Positions 1 through 8,067 of a stretch of DNA of 64,000 bases are shown piece after piece. A program made the translations under genes and the position numbers. Position 1 is the first letter of the stretch. The number at the start of each line of letters is the position of its first letter. Under the pieces are notes generated by a model that worked only from the letters and a program-made list of their open reading frames with translations, ran no database searches and had not been told where the DNA came from. Source of the stretch: JAFGSI01 sp041287425 (GTDB lineage Bacteria > Chloroflexota > Anaerolineae > Anaerolineales > Villigracilaceae); the NCBI GenBank assembly GCA_041287425.1, contig JBEULG010000026.1, positions 1 to 64,000 of the forward strand, written 5' to 3'.

Positions 1-1567
1 GGAGGGAATCGCCGGTTTCGATTTTGAAATCCAGGTTGGGCAGGGGCGGGGGCGGGTAGCCTTCGTACTCCACAATCAGCGAAAGCCACAGGCGCAGGCG
101 GGCGATGTTGACGGCGAAGGGGTCGAGGTCTACCCCGTAGAGGTTGTTTTGGATGATTTCCAGTTTGCGGGCATACACGGTTTGCGCGTCCAGATGGCGG
201 GCGGCGAAGAGGGCTTCGCGCTTTTCGAGCAGTTCGTGCAGCATCCCCAGCAGGTAAGCGCCGGAGCCGCAGGCGGGGTCGCAGACTTTGACGCGCCTGA
301 GGACGGCGAGGGCGGCTTCGGGGTCGCGCAGCGCCGGGCTGTCGTTTTCGTCCACAAAGCGGGCGAGCGAGGCGGGGGCTTCGCCGGGCAGGGCGGTCTC
401 CAGGTAGCCTTTGAGCGCCTCGCGGCACATAAACTGGACGACCGGCTTGGGGGTGTAGTAACTGCCGCTTTCGTGGCGGCCGGTGACCAGTTCCTCGAAG
501 ATTTTGCCGAGCATTTCGGGGTCCACGGCCACTTCCACATCCAGCGGGGTGGATTCGGTGACGGTGAAGTTGTAGCGGTAAAGCAGGTCGCTGAGGATGC
601 GCGCCAGCAGGTCATCGGGGAAGAAGAAGCGTTCGGCGCCTTCTTCCTCGTCGCGCTCGCGCTCGAAGAGGCCGCCGTTTAGGTAGGGGACCTCGCCGAT
701 AAGGTCACGGACGAACTGAAACTGGGGGTCGCTCTGCACCAGGCCGCGCCCATAGGGGTTGTTGAGACCCATGAAGAAGAGCGCATCCAGGCGTTTGCGG
801 TGAAAGTTGGCCTGGCGGCGTTTCTCAGGGTCGTTGCGGTAGTAGTCCTCGAAGAGCGCCCGCAGGTAGTCTTTGCGCCCCTGAAAGGTGAGCCAGCCTT
901 TGCGTTCGAGGAAGGCGAGGAAGAGCAGGCGGTTGAAGAAGCGCTGGGTGTAGAGGCGCTTTTGCTCGGCGCTCCAGGGCAGGTCAATGCTGGCTTCGGC
1001 CTGCTCAAAGAGGGCGCGGTAATCGCGGAAAAATTTTTTGGTGACGGCTTCGACGTCGAAAGCGGCGTTCAATTTGTCGGTAACGGCGCTCAGGCCGGGG
1101 TCGCCGAACAGGCCGAGTTCCTCCAGGGTGAAGGCCAGTTTGCTGAGTTGTTCGAGGGTGGTGCGTGCAGGCACACCGGCCGCGTAAGAGAGGGTGCGCA
1201 TTTCAATTTTGCCCTGACCACGTCTCCGTGCCCAAACGAACGAGGTTTGACGGCCATCGCGGGTGAGATACACCAGGAGATGTTCGATATAACTGCTCGA
1301 CAGGGCACGATAGACGCTGCGGCGTTGCTGCACGGTGGGAGTTTTTTCAGATGGCCAGTCAACGCGAAAGACCGGCAGGCCGGACATCTGGGCGAGGGGG
1401 CGGAATTCCAGGTCGAAGGATTGGCCCGGGGCGAGGGTGACCTGTCTGCGGAACGCCGCTCCCTGGGCGCGTCCCCAGAGCAGGGTTTCGCAGAAGAGCG
1501 CCTCCAGGTTTTGGGCTGGAGTTTCAAGTTGGTTTTGGATTTGGGTGAGGATGTGGTTTTCGGTCAT
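1..1567 (-). CDS. Eco57I-class DNA adenine methyltransferase (N-terminal part; 3' end beyond window)
   Basis: Seen: an open minus-strand frame runs from ATG at 1567 to the window edge without a stop, 522 codons. It contains HESGSYYTP (about residues 364-372), the SAM-binding motif I DPACGSGAYLLG (about 430) and NNLYGVDLDPFAVNIARLRL (about 470-490). The catalytic NPPY motif would lie beyond position 1. Known: this arrangement is that of Eco57I/type IIG-like and DISARM/BREX-like N6-adenine methylases, which are large (often over 1000 aa). Inferred: it is the modification or modification-restriction partner of the PLD-SNF2 helicase at 2413-5796 on the same strand, the two now being separated by a transposase gene. 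Because the C-terminus is outside the window, whether a nuclease domain is fused cannot be seen. Confidence 0.88.
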   Translation of the reverse strand, partial: MTENHILTQIQNQLETPAQNLEALFCETLLWGRAQGAAFRRQVTLAPGQSFDLEFRPLAQMSGLPVFRVDWPSEKTPTVQQRRSVYRALSSSYIEHLLVYLTRDGRQTSFVWARRRGQGKIEMRTLSYAAGVPARTTLEQLSKLAFTLEELGLFGDPGLSAVTDKLNAAFDVEAVTKKFFRDYRALFEQAEASIDLPWSAEQKRLYTQRFFNRLLFLAFLERKGWLTFQGRKDYLRALFEDYYRNDPEKRRQANFHRKRLDALFFMGLNNPYGRGLVQSDPQFQFVRDLIGEVPYLNGGLFERERDEEEGAERFFFPDDLLARILSDLLYRYNFTVTESTPLDVEVAVDPEMLGKIFEELVTGRHESGSYYTPKPVVQFMCREALKGYLETALPGEAPASLARFVDENDSPALRDPEAALAVLRRVKVCDPACGSGAYLLGMLHELLEKREALFAARHLDAQTVYARKLEIIQNNLYGVDLDPFAVNIARLRLWLSLIVEYEGYPPPPLPNLDFKIETGDSL

Positions 1568-1590
1568 TTTGGGGGCCTCAGAGGGGGTTC

Positions 1591-1720
1591 GACAAGCCGC
1601 TGGCTTGTCGGATTGCGAAACTGTTCAACAATCGAAGGCTTGTCAGCCGCAATCCAGCGGATTGCGAAACTGTTCAACAATCCGAAGGCTTGTCAGTCGC
1701 AATCCAGCGGATTGCAGAAC
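1591..1720. repeat. REP-like hairpin array, 50-nt period
   Basis: A perfect hairpin GACAAGCC-gct-GGCTTGTC (1591-1609) is followed by units with a 50-nt period starting at 1637 and 1687. Each unit carries GGCTTGTC and a CGCAATCC-agc-GGATTGC hairpin (1648-1666; 1698-1715). A first shorter unit at 1602 lacks about 15 nt. The array lies between the transposase stop (1723) and the methyltransferase start (1567). It is probably the palindromic substrate or remnant associated with the adjacent RAYT transposase. Confidence 0.8.
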
Positions 1721-1722
1721 GG

Positions 1723-2340
1723 CTATGGGGCAAGATAAGTCCACTTCCAATCCTGCCATTCTTTTACAAGACCGGCTTTGACGGGATTTTGCAATACATA
1801 CCACACAATCCGTTCCCATTCGTCCTGATTGCGGATATAGTGGTCAAAACTTTCGTGCGCCCAGAATGGACCCTCCCGCGCCAGAATCCGGTTGGCTTCA
1901 TGGGCGGTGAAACTTTTCAGAGAGTGCATGATAGAAGCCAGCGAGATATATTTTCCCGGATGATTGGGATCGGGAAGAGGGGCAAAGACCATATGCACAT
2001 GGGTGGACATGATGCAAAATGCGTCCAGGCGGTAAACTTTCCCATCTCGGTAGCGGATGCTTTCGGCGACCATGCCGGCGACGCGCTCATCTTGAAGCCA
2101 GCGGGGGCCATTCTTAGGATGGTTGAGAATCTCCTCGAATTTTCCAAACCAGCGACGTTCGAATCCCCTCTTCTGTTCAGGGGTAAACCTGTTCTCATGG
2201 CGTTTTTCTTCCTGCCATTCACGAATCAGGCGCTGAGGCAGCGAGCCTGCCAGCCGAAAGGTGACAAATAGGGTGGCTCCTTCCGGCTGAATGTGAGGCA
2301 GGTTGCGACGGTAAAAAGGCTTGTAGGAAAGTCGGTCCAT
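1723..2340 (-). CDS. REP-associated tyrosine transposase (RAYT, Y1_Tnp family)
   Basis: Seen: 205 aa from ATG at 2340. A HUH-type motif THVHMVF lies at residues 113-119 and a candidate catalytic tyrosine in ESFDHYIRN (Tyr168), with the family's spacing. Known: RAYTs are single-copy HUH Y1 transposase relatives that nick REP palindromes and act as domesticated elements. An upstream in-frame start would add about 21 residues, but that segment is the hairpin repeat at 2359-2393, so the internal ATG is preferred. Hairpin repeats flank the gene on both sides. It sits between the PLD-SNF2 helicase and the methyltransferase, on the same strand as both. No internal stop or frameshift is seen, so it may be active. 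Confidence 0.85.
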   Translation of the reverse strand: MDRLSYKPFYRRNLPHIQPEGATLFVTFRLAGSLPQRLIREWQEEKRHENRFTPEQKRGFERRWFGKFEEILNHPKNGPRWLQDERVAGMVAESIRYRDGKVYRLDAFCIMSTHVHMVFAPLPDPNHPGKYISLASIMHSLKSFTAHEANRILAREGPFWAHESFDHYIRNQDEWERIVWYVLQNPVKAGLVKEWQDWKWTYLAP

Positions 2341-2358
2341 GAAAAAATTGTTCTCTAA

Positions 2359-2393
2359 TTTGTGCTGCAGCAATCTGGCAAATTGCTGCACAA
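2359..2393. repeat. Imperfect palindrome upstream of the RAYT gene
   Basis: The 3' arm ATTGCTGCACAAA is complementary to TTTGTG..GCAGCAAT on the 5' side with a 3-nt bulge, around a 6-nt loop. A further ATTGCTGCAAC copy follows to 2404. It mirrors the hairpin array on the other side of the transposase and shares the GCAATC core. Confidence 0.6.
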
Positions 2394-2412
2394 ATTGCTG
2401 CAACAGTACAAA

Positions 2413-5400
2413 TCAAGTTATAGCACGTAAACCCAAAGAGCAAAGGATGACTGGCTCGCGGACGGTTTGTTCTTCACTGACGCGCACCAGGCGGTCGTCT
2501 TCGTACCAGTCGGTCAGCATTTGAGCCAGTGTTGGGTCGGTAATCCCCAGGCGGAGTTCACGCCCCAGGGCTTCGCGGGCGCGTTCGGTCAGCGGGTAGC
2601 GGAAGATGGCATCCAGGAGACGGTCAAGGTTGGATGTGTCCTGTCCGTCCTGTTTCAGCCGGTCGCGGTAAGTGCGCATGCGGTCATAGACCTTGCGGCT
2701 GGTGCTGCGCAGGGAACCGAGTTGACCGCTCATCTCATTGATCTCGGCAATGGCCTGGCTAACTCCGCGAGCCACTAGGTCGAAGTGGTCAGGGCGGCGG
2801 GGCAGGGCGGGGGTTTCTGGGGGGCAGGCGGCGGCGTTCAGGATGCCGGCCATGGATTGTGAGATGATGTTTCCCTCACTGTCGGTGCGAATCAAGCCAT
2901 TTTCGCCGCCGGGGAACCGGACGTAAATAAGCACGCCGTCCGGATTCTCTTGGGTAAGTTCATGGGGGCGAGTAGCGTAGATGACCGGCGGCAGTTTTTC
3001 CACCGTCTTGCGCGCCTCTTCCGGCGCGCTGTTCCAGATTCCGTAGGCGGCGCTGGCCAGGTCCACCTCGTTGTCTTCGTCGTCATCCAGAACGCCGCGT
3101 TTTTCGGTGTACAGGTCGCGCAGTTTGGCGGCGGCGTTCTCGCCGAAGAAGGATTCGTCCGTACCGACCACTTCCTGGTTTTGCTCCAGGCGGGTCATCA
3201 GCCGCTGGCGCAGACGGATGACCTTTTCCACGCCATCTGCGGGAATAAACGAATAGACCAGGATGGTGTCGTTTTCCTGGCCGATGCGGTCCACTCGGCC
3301 GGCGCGTTGGATCAGGCGCACGATGGCCCAGGGCAGGTCATAGTTGACCACGATGGCGCAATCTTGTAGGTTTTGTCCCTCCGCCATAACGTCGGTGGCG
3401 ATCAGTACGCGCAGTTCTTCTTCGCCCGGCTTCAAAGAATATTCGTTGCTGCGGGGGCTGAAACGGCAGGCCAGTTGTACCGGGTCGGCGCTGCTGGCCA
3501 CGGCACAGGCCAGACGGGAAACGCCGCGTTTTGTCAGTTGGTCGGCAAGGTATTGGGCGGTATCGGCGAATTGTGTGAAGACAAGCACTTTTTCGCTGGG
3601 ATGGGTTTGCGTCAGCAGTTCGAAAAGGGCATTCAGTTTAGCGTCCTGCGCTGGGTTCCAGGAACCGGCCTTTTCGAGGACGCTTGCAAGCGCTTGTGCG
3701 TCTTCGCTTAAGTGCTGTTTCAGGGTCTCGTCAAAATATCCCGGCGACAGCCATTTGAAGCGAGAGGCGTACTGTTGACGATAGGTCTGATATACGTATT
3801 GTGCCTTGCGGCGGTAGATGTCCAACGAGTCTTTGGCCGAGGGCAGAATGTCGTTTTCGGTATCTACCTCCTCGGTGACGGGGTCATCATCGGGCTCCCA
3901 TTCCGCGTCGGTGTCGCGCAGCGCCCAATCCAGGGCGGCCACATCCTGGGTGCCGATGGGGATGGGAAGATTGTTTTCGAGGGCATAGAGCGTTACCAGG
4001 TTGCGTAGAATGTGCCGCTGGATGGAGAGAACGAATGACGCTCCGCTCGACTCAAGGCGTTTGAACAGGTTGGTGCGAGAGAAACCGATGAGACGTTTCC
4101 CGGCGCGGTTTAAGTTTTCGATAATTTGCTTGTCGCGAGGATTGAGGGTTGTGGTTGGGATGGACTCCAAAAGGTAATTGGCCAGCCCATAGCGGGGCAG
4201 CCGCAAGTCTTCGATGACTTTCACGATGTCTTCTCGGTAGAGTCGGGCGTATTGGTCATTGGGGTCGTTTTCATCCAGGGCAAAATCAGTTCGTTTGGGA
4301 TCTCGCTTAGGGAAGTATTTCGGTTTGCCATCAATGGTAACGAAGTAGCGCTCGCGAGCCTGATCGTAGGTAGCGTAATTGTTTATGATGAAACTGCGTG
4401 TGCGGCGTACCATAAACAGGCGCAGAAGATTGCGCCAGTCGTCGGGGTCCGTGCTTTCTTCGAAGGCCCGCAAACTGCGGGTGGAAGCCTGATAGAGAGC
4501 GCGAAAGTCGGCCTCTGTGCGTCCAGCAGCATTCCACTGGCGCAGGAAATTCTCCGGGCGCATGCCGAGTTCTTTGTGTTCATCCAGGAACAGGCGCAGT
4601 TGGTTACTGATATCCGTGAATTGCTTGTTATAGGGGGTTGCCGTAATCAGCATACAGGCGGCTTCTTGTTCCTCGATGAATTCCCGGATGGCCTGGTAGC
4701 GTTTGCCTTCCCGGTTACGCAGATTGTGGCTCTCATCAATGACGACGAGTTTGTATCGGCCGCGCAACTGAGCAAGGCATTCCGGCGCATTGCCAATCGA
4801 ACGAACGTCTGCATTGAGATTGTAACGCTGCACGTAGCCGTCCCACATGGGTTTCAACTTTGGCGGGCATAGGATAAGCGAGCGGGTGCGCTGGTCTTCT
4901 TCGAAGATTTTGATGACCGCTGAGGCCATCATGGTCTTGCCCAAGCCGACTACATCGCCGAGCAGCACGCCGCCGCGCCGGTGCAGATGGCGGGCGGCTA
5001 GTTTCACTGCCTCAGTTTGAAAATCGAGCAGCACCCCCTGAAAAACCTTTGGCAGTTTGAACTCGCGCTCTCCTTTGCGGGCATCTTCCGAAAGGTGATA
5101 AATCATCTTGAGATAGACCAGATAGGGTGAAATAAGTTCCTCGCGCGCCCAACTGGTCTCAATCAACTGAATCAACTCCTGGCCAATATCGAAAGCAGCC
5201 TGGTCTTCCCAGCGTTCGTTGAACCAACGCTGGAGCTTCGCGGCCGCGTCCTGCTCTACCACATCCACGTTCAACTCGCCCTGGCCAGCCAGCCCGGATT
5301 GGGTCAGGTTGCTGGAACCCATATAGGCTATCAATGGTGTGATTGGGTCGCCGCGTCGGATGAGATACAACTTGGCGTGCAAAGGATAGCGGAGAAAGAG

Positions 5401-5796
5401 TTTTACCTTGACCTGATCGGCTTTCAATTGCTTTGCGAGCGCTCGCAGGGATTGCTCTGCTTGAGCCGTAGGCAAACCGAATTCGATTTGTTCCTTGAAA
5501 CTTTGAGCAGCCTTTATGCGAAGCCGTGCCAGGGTCGGGCCATCAATCGCATTCCCTGGCTGCAGGGCGCTCTGGGTTGCCCGCATTTCCTCCTCGGGCG
5601 GTCGCTGCATTCCAATCAAGATACGCACCATGCGGCCATCTTGACCATCGAAACGAGCAGCTACCAGGTCGCTGATCTGTCCCCAGCCGCGCAGGTTGAA
5701 ATAACCGACGCAAAAATCTGCCCGCTCTGCCTGTGTCAGTGTGGTGCGCAGCGCATCCGAAAGCAATTGTTCAATGTTGTCAAAAATATTCGGCAT
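2413..5796 (-). CDS. PLD-nuclease/SNF2-family helicase fusion, restriction-type
   Basis: Seen: 1127 aa. The N-terminal phospholipase-D-like half has H140-x-K142 (LHAKLYLIRR) and GSSN at 160-163. A SNF2/superfamily 2 helicase follows with GDVVGLGKT (280-288), DESH (354-357), ITATPYNK, VLVFTQFAD (near 750) and RAGRVDRIGQ (near 840). The start is supported by AGGAGA before ATG 5796 and a promoter at 5850-5878. Known: PLD nucleases fused to SNF2 helicases occur in NgoFVII-like restriction enzymes and DISARM-like systems; the helicase translocates on DNA and the HxK domain cleaves. Inferred: with the Eco57I-class methylase downstream it forms a two-gene defence module. The length is full for such fusions, so the nearby transposase insertion does not appear to have truncated it. 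Confidence 0.85.
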   Translation of the reverse strand: MPNIFDNIEQLLSDALRTTLTQAERADFCVGYFNLRGWGQISDLVAARFDGQDGRMVRILIGMQRPPEEEMRATQSALQPGNAIDGPTLARLRIKAAQSFKEQIEFGLPTAQAEQSLRALAKQLKADQVKVKLFLRYPLHAKLYLIRRGDPITPLIAYMGSSNLTQSGLAGQGELNVDVVEQDAAAKLQRWFNERWEDQAAFDIGQELIQLIETSWAREELISPYLVYLKMIYHLSEDARKGEREFKLPKVFQGVLLDFQTEAVKLAARHLHRRGGVLLGDVVGLGKTMMASAVIKIFEEDQRTRSLILCPPKLKPMWDGYVQRYNLNADVRSIGNAPECLAQLRGRYKLVVIDESHNLRNREGKRYQAIREFIEEQEAACMLITATPYNKQFTDISNQLRLFLDEHKELGMRPENFLRQWNAAGRTEADFRALYQASTRSLRAFEESTDPDDWRNLLRLFMVRRTRSFIINNYATYDQARERYFVTIDGKPKYFPKRDPKRTDFALDENDPNDQYARLYREDIVKVIEDLRLPRYGLANYLLESIPTTTLNPRDKQIIENLNRAGKRLIGFSRTNLFKRLESSGASFVLSIQRHILRNLVTLYALENNLPIPIGTQDVAALDWALRDTDAEWEPDDDPVTEEVDTENDILPSAKDSLDIYRRKAQYVYQTYRQQYASRFKWLSPGYFDETLKQHLSEDAQALASVLEKAGSWNPAQDAKLNALFELLTQTHPSEKVLVFTQFADTAQYLADQLTKRGVSRLACAVASSADPVQLACRFSPRSNEYSLKPGEEELRVLIATDVMAEGQNLQDCAIVVNYDLPWAIVRLIQRAGRVDRIGQENDTILVYSFIPADGVEKVIRLRQRLMTRLEQNQEVVGTDESFFGENAAAKLRDLYTEKRGVLDDDEDNEVDLASAAYGIWNSAPEEARKTVEKLPPVIYATRPHELTQENPDGVLIYVRFPGGENGLIRTDSEGNIISQSMAGILNAAACPPETPALPRRPDHFDLVARGVSQAIAEINEMSGQLGSLRSTSRKVYDRMRTYRDRLKQDGQDTSNLDRLLDAIFRYPLTERAREALGRELRLGITDPTLAQMLTDWYEDDRLVRVSEEQTVREPVILCSLGLRAIT

Positions 5797-5849
5797 CTTT
5801 TTCTCCTGACCGGCGGGGAACCCCCGTCTATGCGCGAGACGCTGCCGAT

Positions 5850-5878
5850 ATTATACAAACAGATGGATGTAGGGGCAA
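5850..5878 (-). promoter_or_regulatory. Sigma70-type promoter of the helicase gene
   Basis: On the minus strand, TTGCCC (5873-5878) and TATAAT (5850-5855) are separated by exactly 17 nt. The start codon is about 50 nt downstream with a good ribosome-binding site. Confidence 0.6.
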
Positions 5879-5953
5879 TTGCATTCCTTGTGCATCTTGC
5901 GAGTTCATCTTCTCGACGCGCAGGCAGCGAGTCTGTGGTCTTGCCCGGCGGCG

Positions 5954-6568
5954 TCAGATGCGTCTGGTGATCTCCTCCAGCGGCTTCAGGTTCTTTTCCG
6001 CCGGTTCCTCGCCGGCGTATCCCAAAAAGAGCATCGCCTGGGGCTGCCAGGTCGCGGGCAGATCGAGCGCCTGCCGTGCCTCCTCCTGGGCGTAGAGCGG
6101 CCAGCAAATCCAGTTGCCGCCGAGGCCCTCGGCGTGGGCGGCGAGCAGGAGATAGGCGGCGGCGTTGGCAACCGATTGGATGGCCATGATTTCGTCTTCG
6201 CGTTTGTCTTCGCGGACGGCGGTCACGTCGCGGCAGAGGAGGACGAGGACGGGCGCTTCTCGGATGCGGCGGAGGGAGCGCGCCACGCGCGCTTCGATTT
6301 CGGCTTCGGGCGCGCCGGCGGCGGTCATATCGCGGCGCATGGCGGCGGTGAGGGCCAGAGCGAGGCGGTCTCTGCCGGCTGAAGCCGGCGGCACGAGGGC
6401 AAAGCGCCAGGGTTGGGTGTTGTGGGCGGAGGGGGCGTGAGTCGCGGTGGTGAGAATCCGCTCGAGGACGGGAGCAGACACGGGGTCCGGCTTGAAGCGG
6501 CGGATGGAGCGGCGGGAGCGCAGGAAGGCGTGCAGGTCGTCTTTCTGTGTTTTTCGCATAGCCATCAT
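5954..6568 (-). CDS. Nitroreductase-family protein, FbiB C-domain-like
   Basis: Seen: 204 aa, opening with the nitroreductase pattern SRRSIRRF, then APSAHNTQPWRF and a late GLGGNWICWPLY segment. Known: the C-terminal half of mycobacterial FbiB is this FMN-dependent fold and reduces dehydro-F420-0, while its N-terminal half is CofE-like. Inferred: the CofE gene lies 23 nt upstream on the same strand, so the pair is a split FbiB and this protein probably acts in F420 biosynthesis. Two adjacent ATGs (6568, 6565) are possible and neither has a strong Shine-Dalgarno site. Codons near 6374-6389 contain a GCCGGCT-ga-AGCCGGC palindrome encoding part of PPASAG. A generic nitroreductase cannot be excluded. 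Confidence 0.8.
   Translation of the reverse strand: MMAMRKTQKDDLHAFLRSRRSIRRFKPDPVSAPVLERILTTATHAPSAHNTQPWRFALVPPASAGRDRLALALTAAMRRDMTAAGAPEAEIEARVARSLRRIREAPVLVLLCRDVTAVREDKREDEIMAIQSVANAAAYLLLAAHAEGLGGNWICWPLYAQEEARQALDLPATWQPQAMLFLGYAGEEPAEKNLKPLEEITRRI
6374..6389. repeat. Short palindrome inside the nitroreductase gene
   Basis: GCCGGCT and AGCCGGC flank a 2-nt loop. It has the same architecture as the other dispersed palindromes here (7-17 bp arms, 1-3 nt loop) but is carried in frame in coding sequence. Confidence 0.5.
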
Positions 6569-6591
6569 CTATCGGAGAGAGCGATTCGAAA

Positions 6592-7365
6592 CTAGCGGAA
6601 TAAGTCTTGTTCTTTGGGGCGGATGAGTTCGCCCAAGGCGCTCTCCCGCAGGGGGTAGGGGAAGCCGCGGGCGTGGACGGCGGGGGTCCCCTCGTCGGCC
6701 TGGCCCATGACGAGGCTGGCGGCAGCGGCCAGTTCGTCGGCGGCGGCGATTTGGGTGATGCGCAGACGGAAGCCGAACAGGTCGGGGTCGCCGCGCTTGT
6801 CCACCAGGGCGGGCAGGCCGGAAAGGCCGATGCAGACGCCGGTGACGCCCAGCCGCCAGGCGCGCCCGTGCGAGTCGATGATCATGACGCCCAGGCGTTT
6901 GCCACTGGCGGCCTCCAGACGGGCGCGCAGGGAGGCGGCAGAGCGATCGGGGTTTTCGGGCAGGAGGAGTACCCAGTCTTCGGGGTTGCCGTCTTCGCCG
7001 CGCACGTTGGAGTGGTCAATGCCGGCGCTGGCGCAGATGAAGCCGAGGCGGTGTTCGACGATGACCGTTCCGGGACGGACGCGCACGATTGCCCGGCTTT
7101 CGCGCAGGATGAGTTCGCACAGGCGGGGGTCTTTTTCGCTGCGTGTAGCCAACTCCAGGGCTGCCTGCGAAGGGAGAACAGTCTGCAAATTGACCAATCG
7201 GCCCTCGGCCTTGCTGACGATTTTCTGCGCCAGGATGAGGATGTCGCCGTCGGCCAGGGACAGACGGGCGGAGGCCAGGGCGGCGAGAAGAACATCCGCC
7301 AGGTCGTCGCCTGGGCGGATGAGGGGGATGCCGGGCAGGGGGGTGAGGGTGAGGGGATGGGGCAT
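6592..7365 (-). CDS. cofE: Coenzyme F420-0:L-glutamate ligase (CofE)
   Basis: Seen: 257 aa with LPGIPLIRPGDDLADVL at the N-terminus, DGDILILAQKIVSKAEGR, SAGIDHSNV, MIIDSHGRAWRLGVTGVCIG and PALVDKRGDPDLFG. All are CofE signature segments and the length is typical. Known: CofE adds the first (and often further) gamma-linked glutamates to F420-0 using GTP. It lies between the F420:NADP reductase gene (6 nt upstream) and the nitroreductase, in an operon starting near 12658. No ribosome-binding site is obvious, consistent with translational coupling. Its presence shows that the host makes F420. Confidence 0.92.
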   Translation of the reverse strand: MPHPLTLTPLPGIPLIRPGDDLADVLLAALASARLSLADGDILILAQKIVSKAEGRLVNLQTVLPSQAALELATRSEKDPRLCELILRESRAIVRVRPGTVIVEHRLGFICASAGIDHSNVRGEDGNPEDWVLLLPENPDRSAASLRARLEAASGKRLGVMIIDSHGRAWRLGVTGVCIGLSGLPALVDKRGDPDLFGFRLRITQIAAADELAAAASLVMGQADEGTPAVHARGFPYPLRESALGELIRPKEQDLFR

Positions 7366-7371
7366 AGGCCG

Positions 7372-8067
7372 TCAGTCGGCGGTCGTTAGGCGTTGGTTTT
7401 TTACCCCGCTGATTTTGATTCCGGCGTGGGTGGCACCGTAGTGTTTGTTGATGTGAATCAGGACGGAGGTCAGGCCTTCGACGACGACCGAATTTTCGAG
7501 CGGGCCGGCGTCCCAGCCGGTCAGGCCGGCCGCCTCGACCAGTTTGAGCGTCTCCTGGCGGACTTCTTTGCTCGTGCCGGTGACGAGCACTTCGCATTCG
7601 ATGGGTGAGTCGCTCATCAGGTGTTCGTAGGAAATGTTTTGGAAGGCGGTGGCGATGTGGGCCTCTTTGCCCAGGATTTCGAGCGCTTCGAGGGCGGCGG
7701 AACCGGCAGGCGGCATCTGGACTTTGGTGACTTTCGGCGGGACGAGCGGGACGGTGACGTCAATCAGAATCTTGCCCTGCAGGGCCGGGCGTACCTGTTC
7801 GAGGGTGGCCCGGTGGGCGGCGTAGGGGACGGTCAGGACGACGATGTCGGCGGCCTGGGCGGCTTTCTCATTGCTGGTTCCTTCGATGAAGGCTTTGTCG
7901 CCGAGACGGGCGATGAGTTCCAAGGCGGCCGCCTGGGCTTTGTCGGGGGTGCGGGAGCCGATGAGGACGCGGTAACCGGCCTTGGCCCAGCGGTATGCCA
8001 GCCCTTTGCCCTCTTTTCCTGTGCCGCCCAGAATGGCGAGCGTTAGTAAAAGGGATGGATCGTTCAT
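7372..8067 (-). CDS. npdG: NADPH-dependent F420 reductase (Fno/NpdG-like)
   Basis: Seen: 231 aa. The glycine-rich nucleotide loop TLAILGGTGKEGKGLAYRW is at the N-terminus, followed by VLIGSRTPDKA, DIVVLTVPYAAH and a late ENSVVVEGLTSVLIHIN. Known: these are hallmarks of F420H2:NADP+ oxidoreductase, which moves hydride between F420 and NADP. The start at 8067 overlaps the SsnA stop (ATGA at 8067-8064); a longer open frame upstream is only the shadow of SsnA. It is in operon with CofE and the nitroreductase-like gene. Confidence 0.9.
   Translation of the reverse strand: MNDPSLLLTLAILGGTGKEGKGLAYRWAKAGYRVLIGSRTPDKAQAAALELIARLGDKAFIEGTSNEKAAQAADIVVLTVPYAAHRATLEQVRPALQGKILIDVTVPLVPPKVTKVQMPPAGSAALEALEILGKEAHIATAFQNISYEHLMSDSPIECEVLVTGTSKEVRQETLKLVEAAGLTGWDAGPLENSVVVEGLTSVLIHINKHYGATHAGIKISGVKNQRLTTAD

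Noticed and set aside
1723..2403. Longer start for the RAYT protein
   Set aside because: The added 21 residues are encoded by the hairpin repeat and are Gln-rich, unlike the family.
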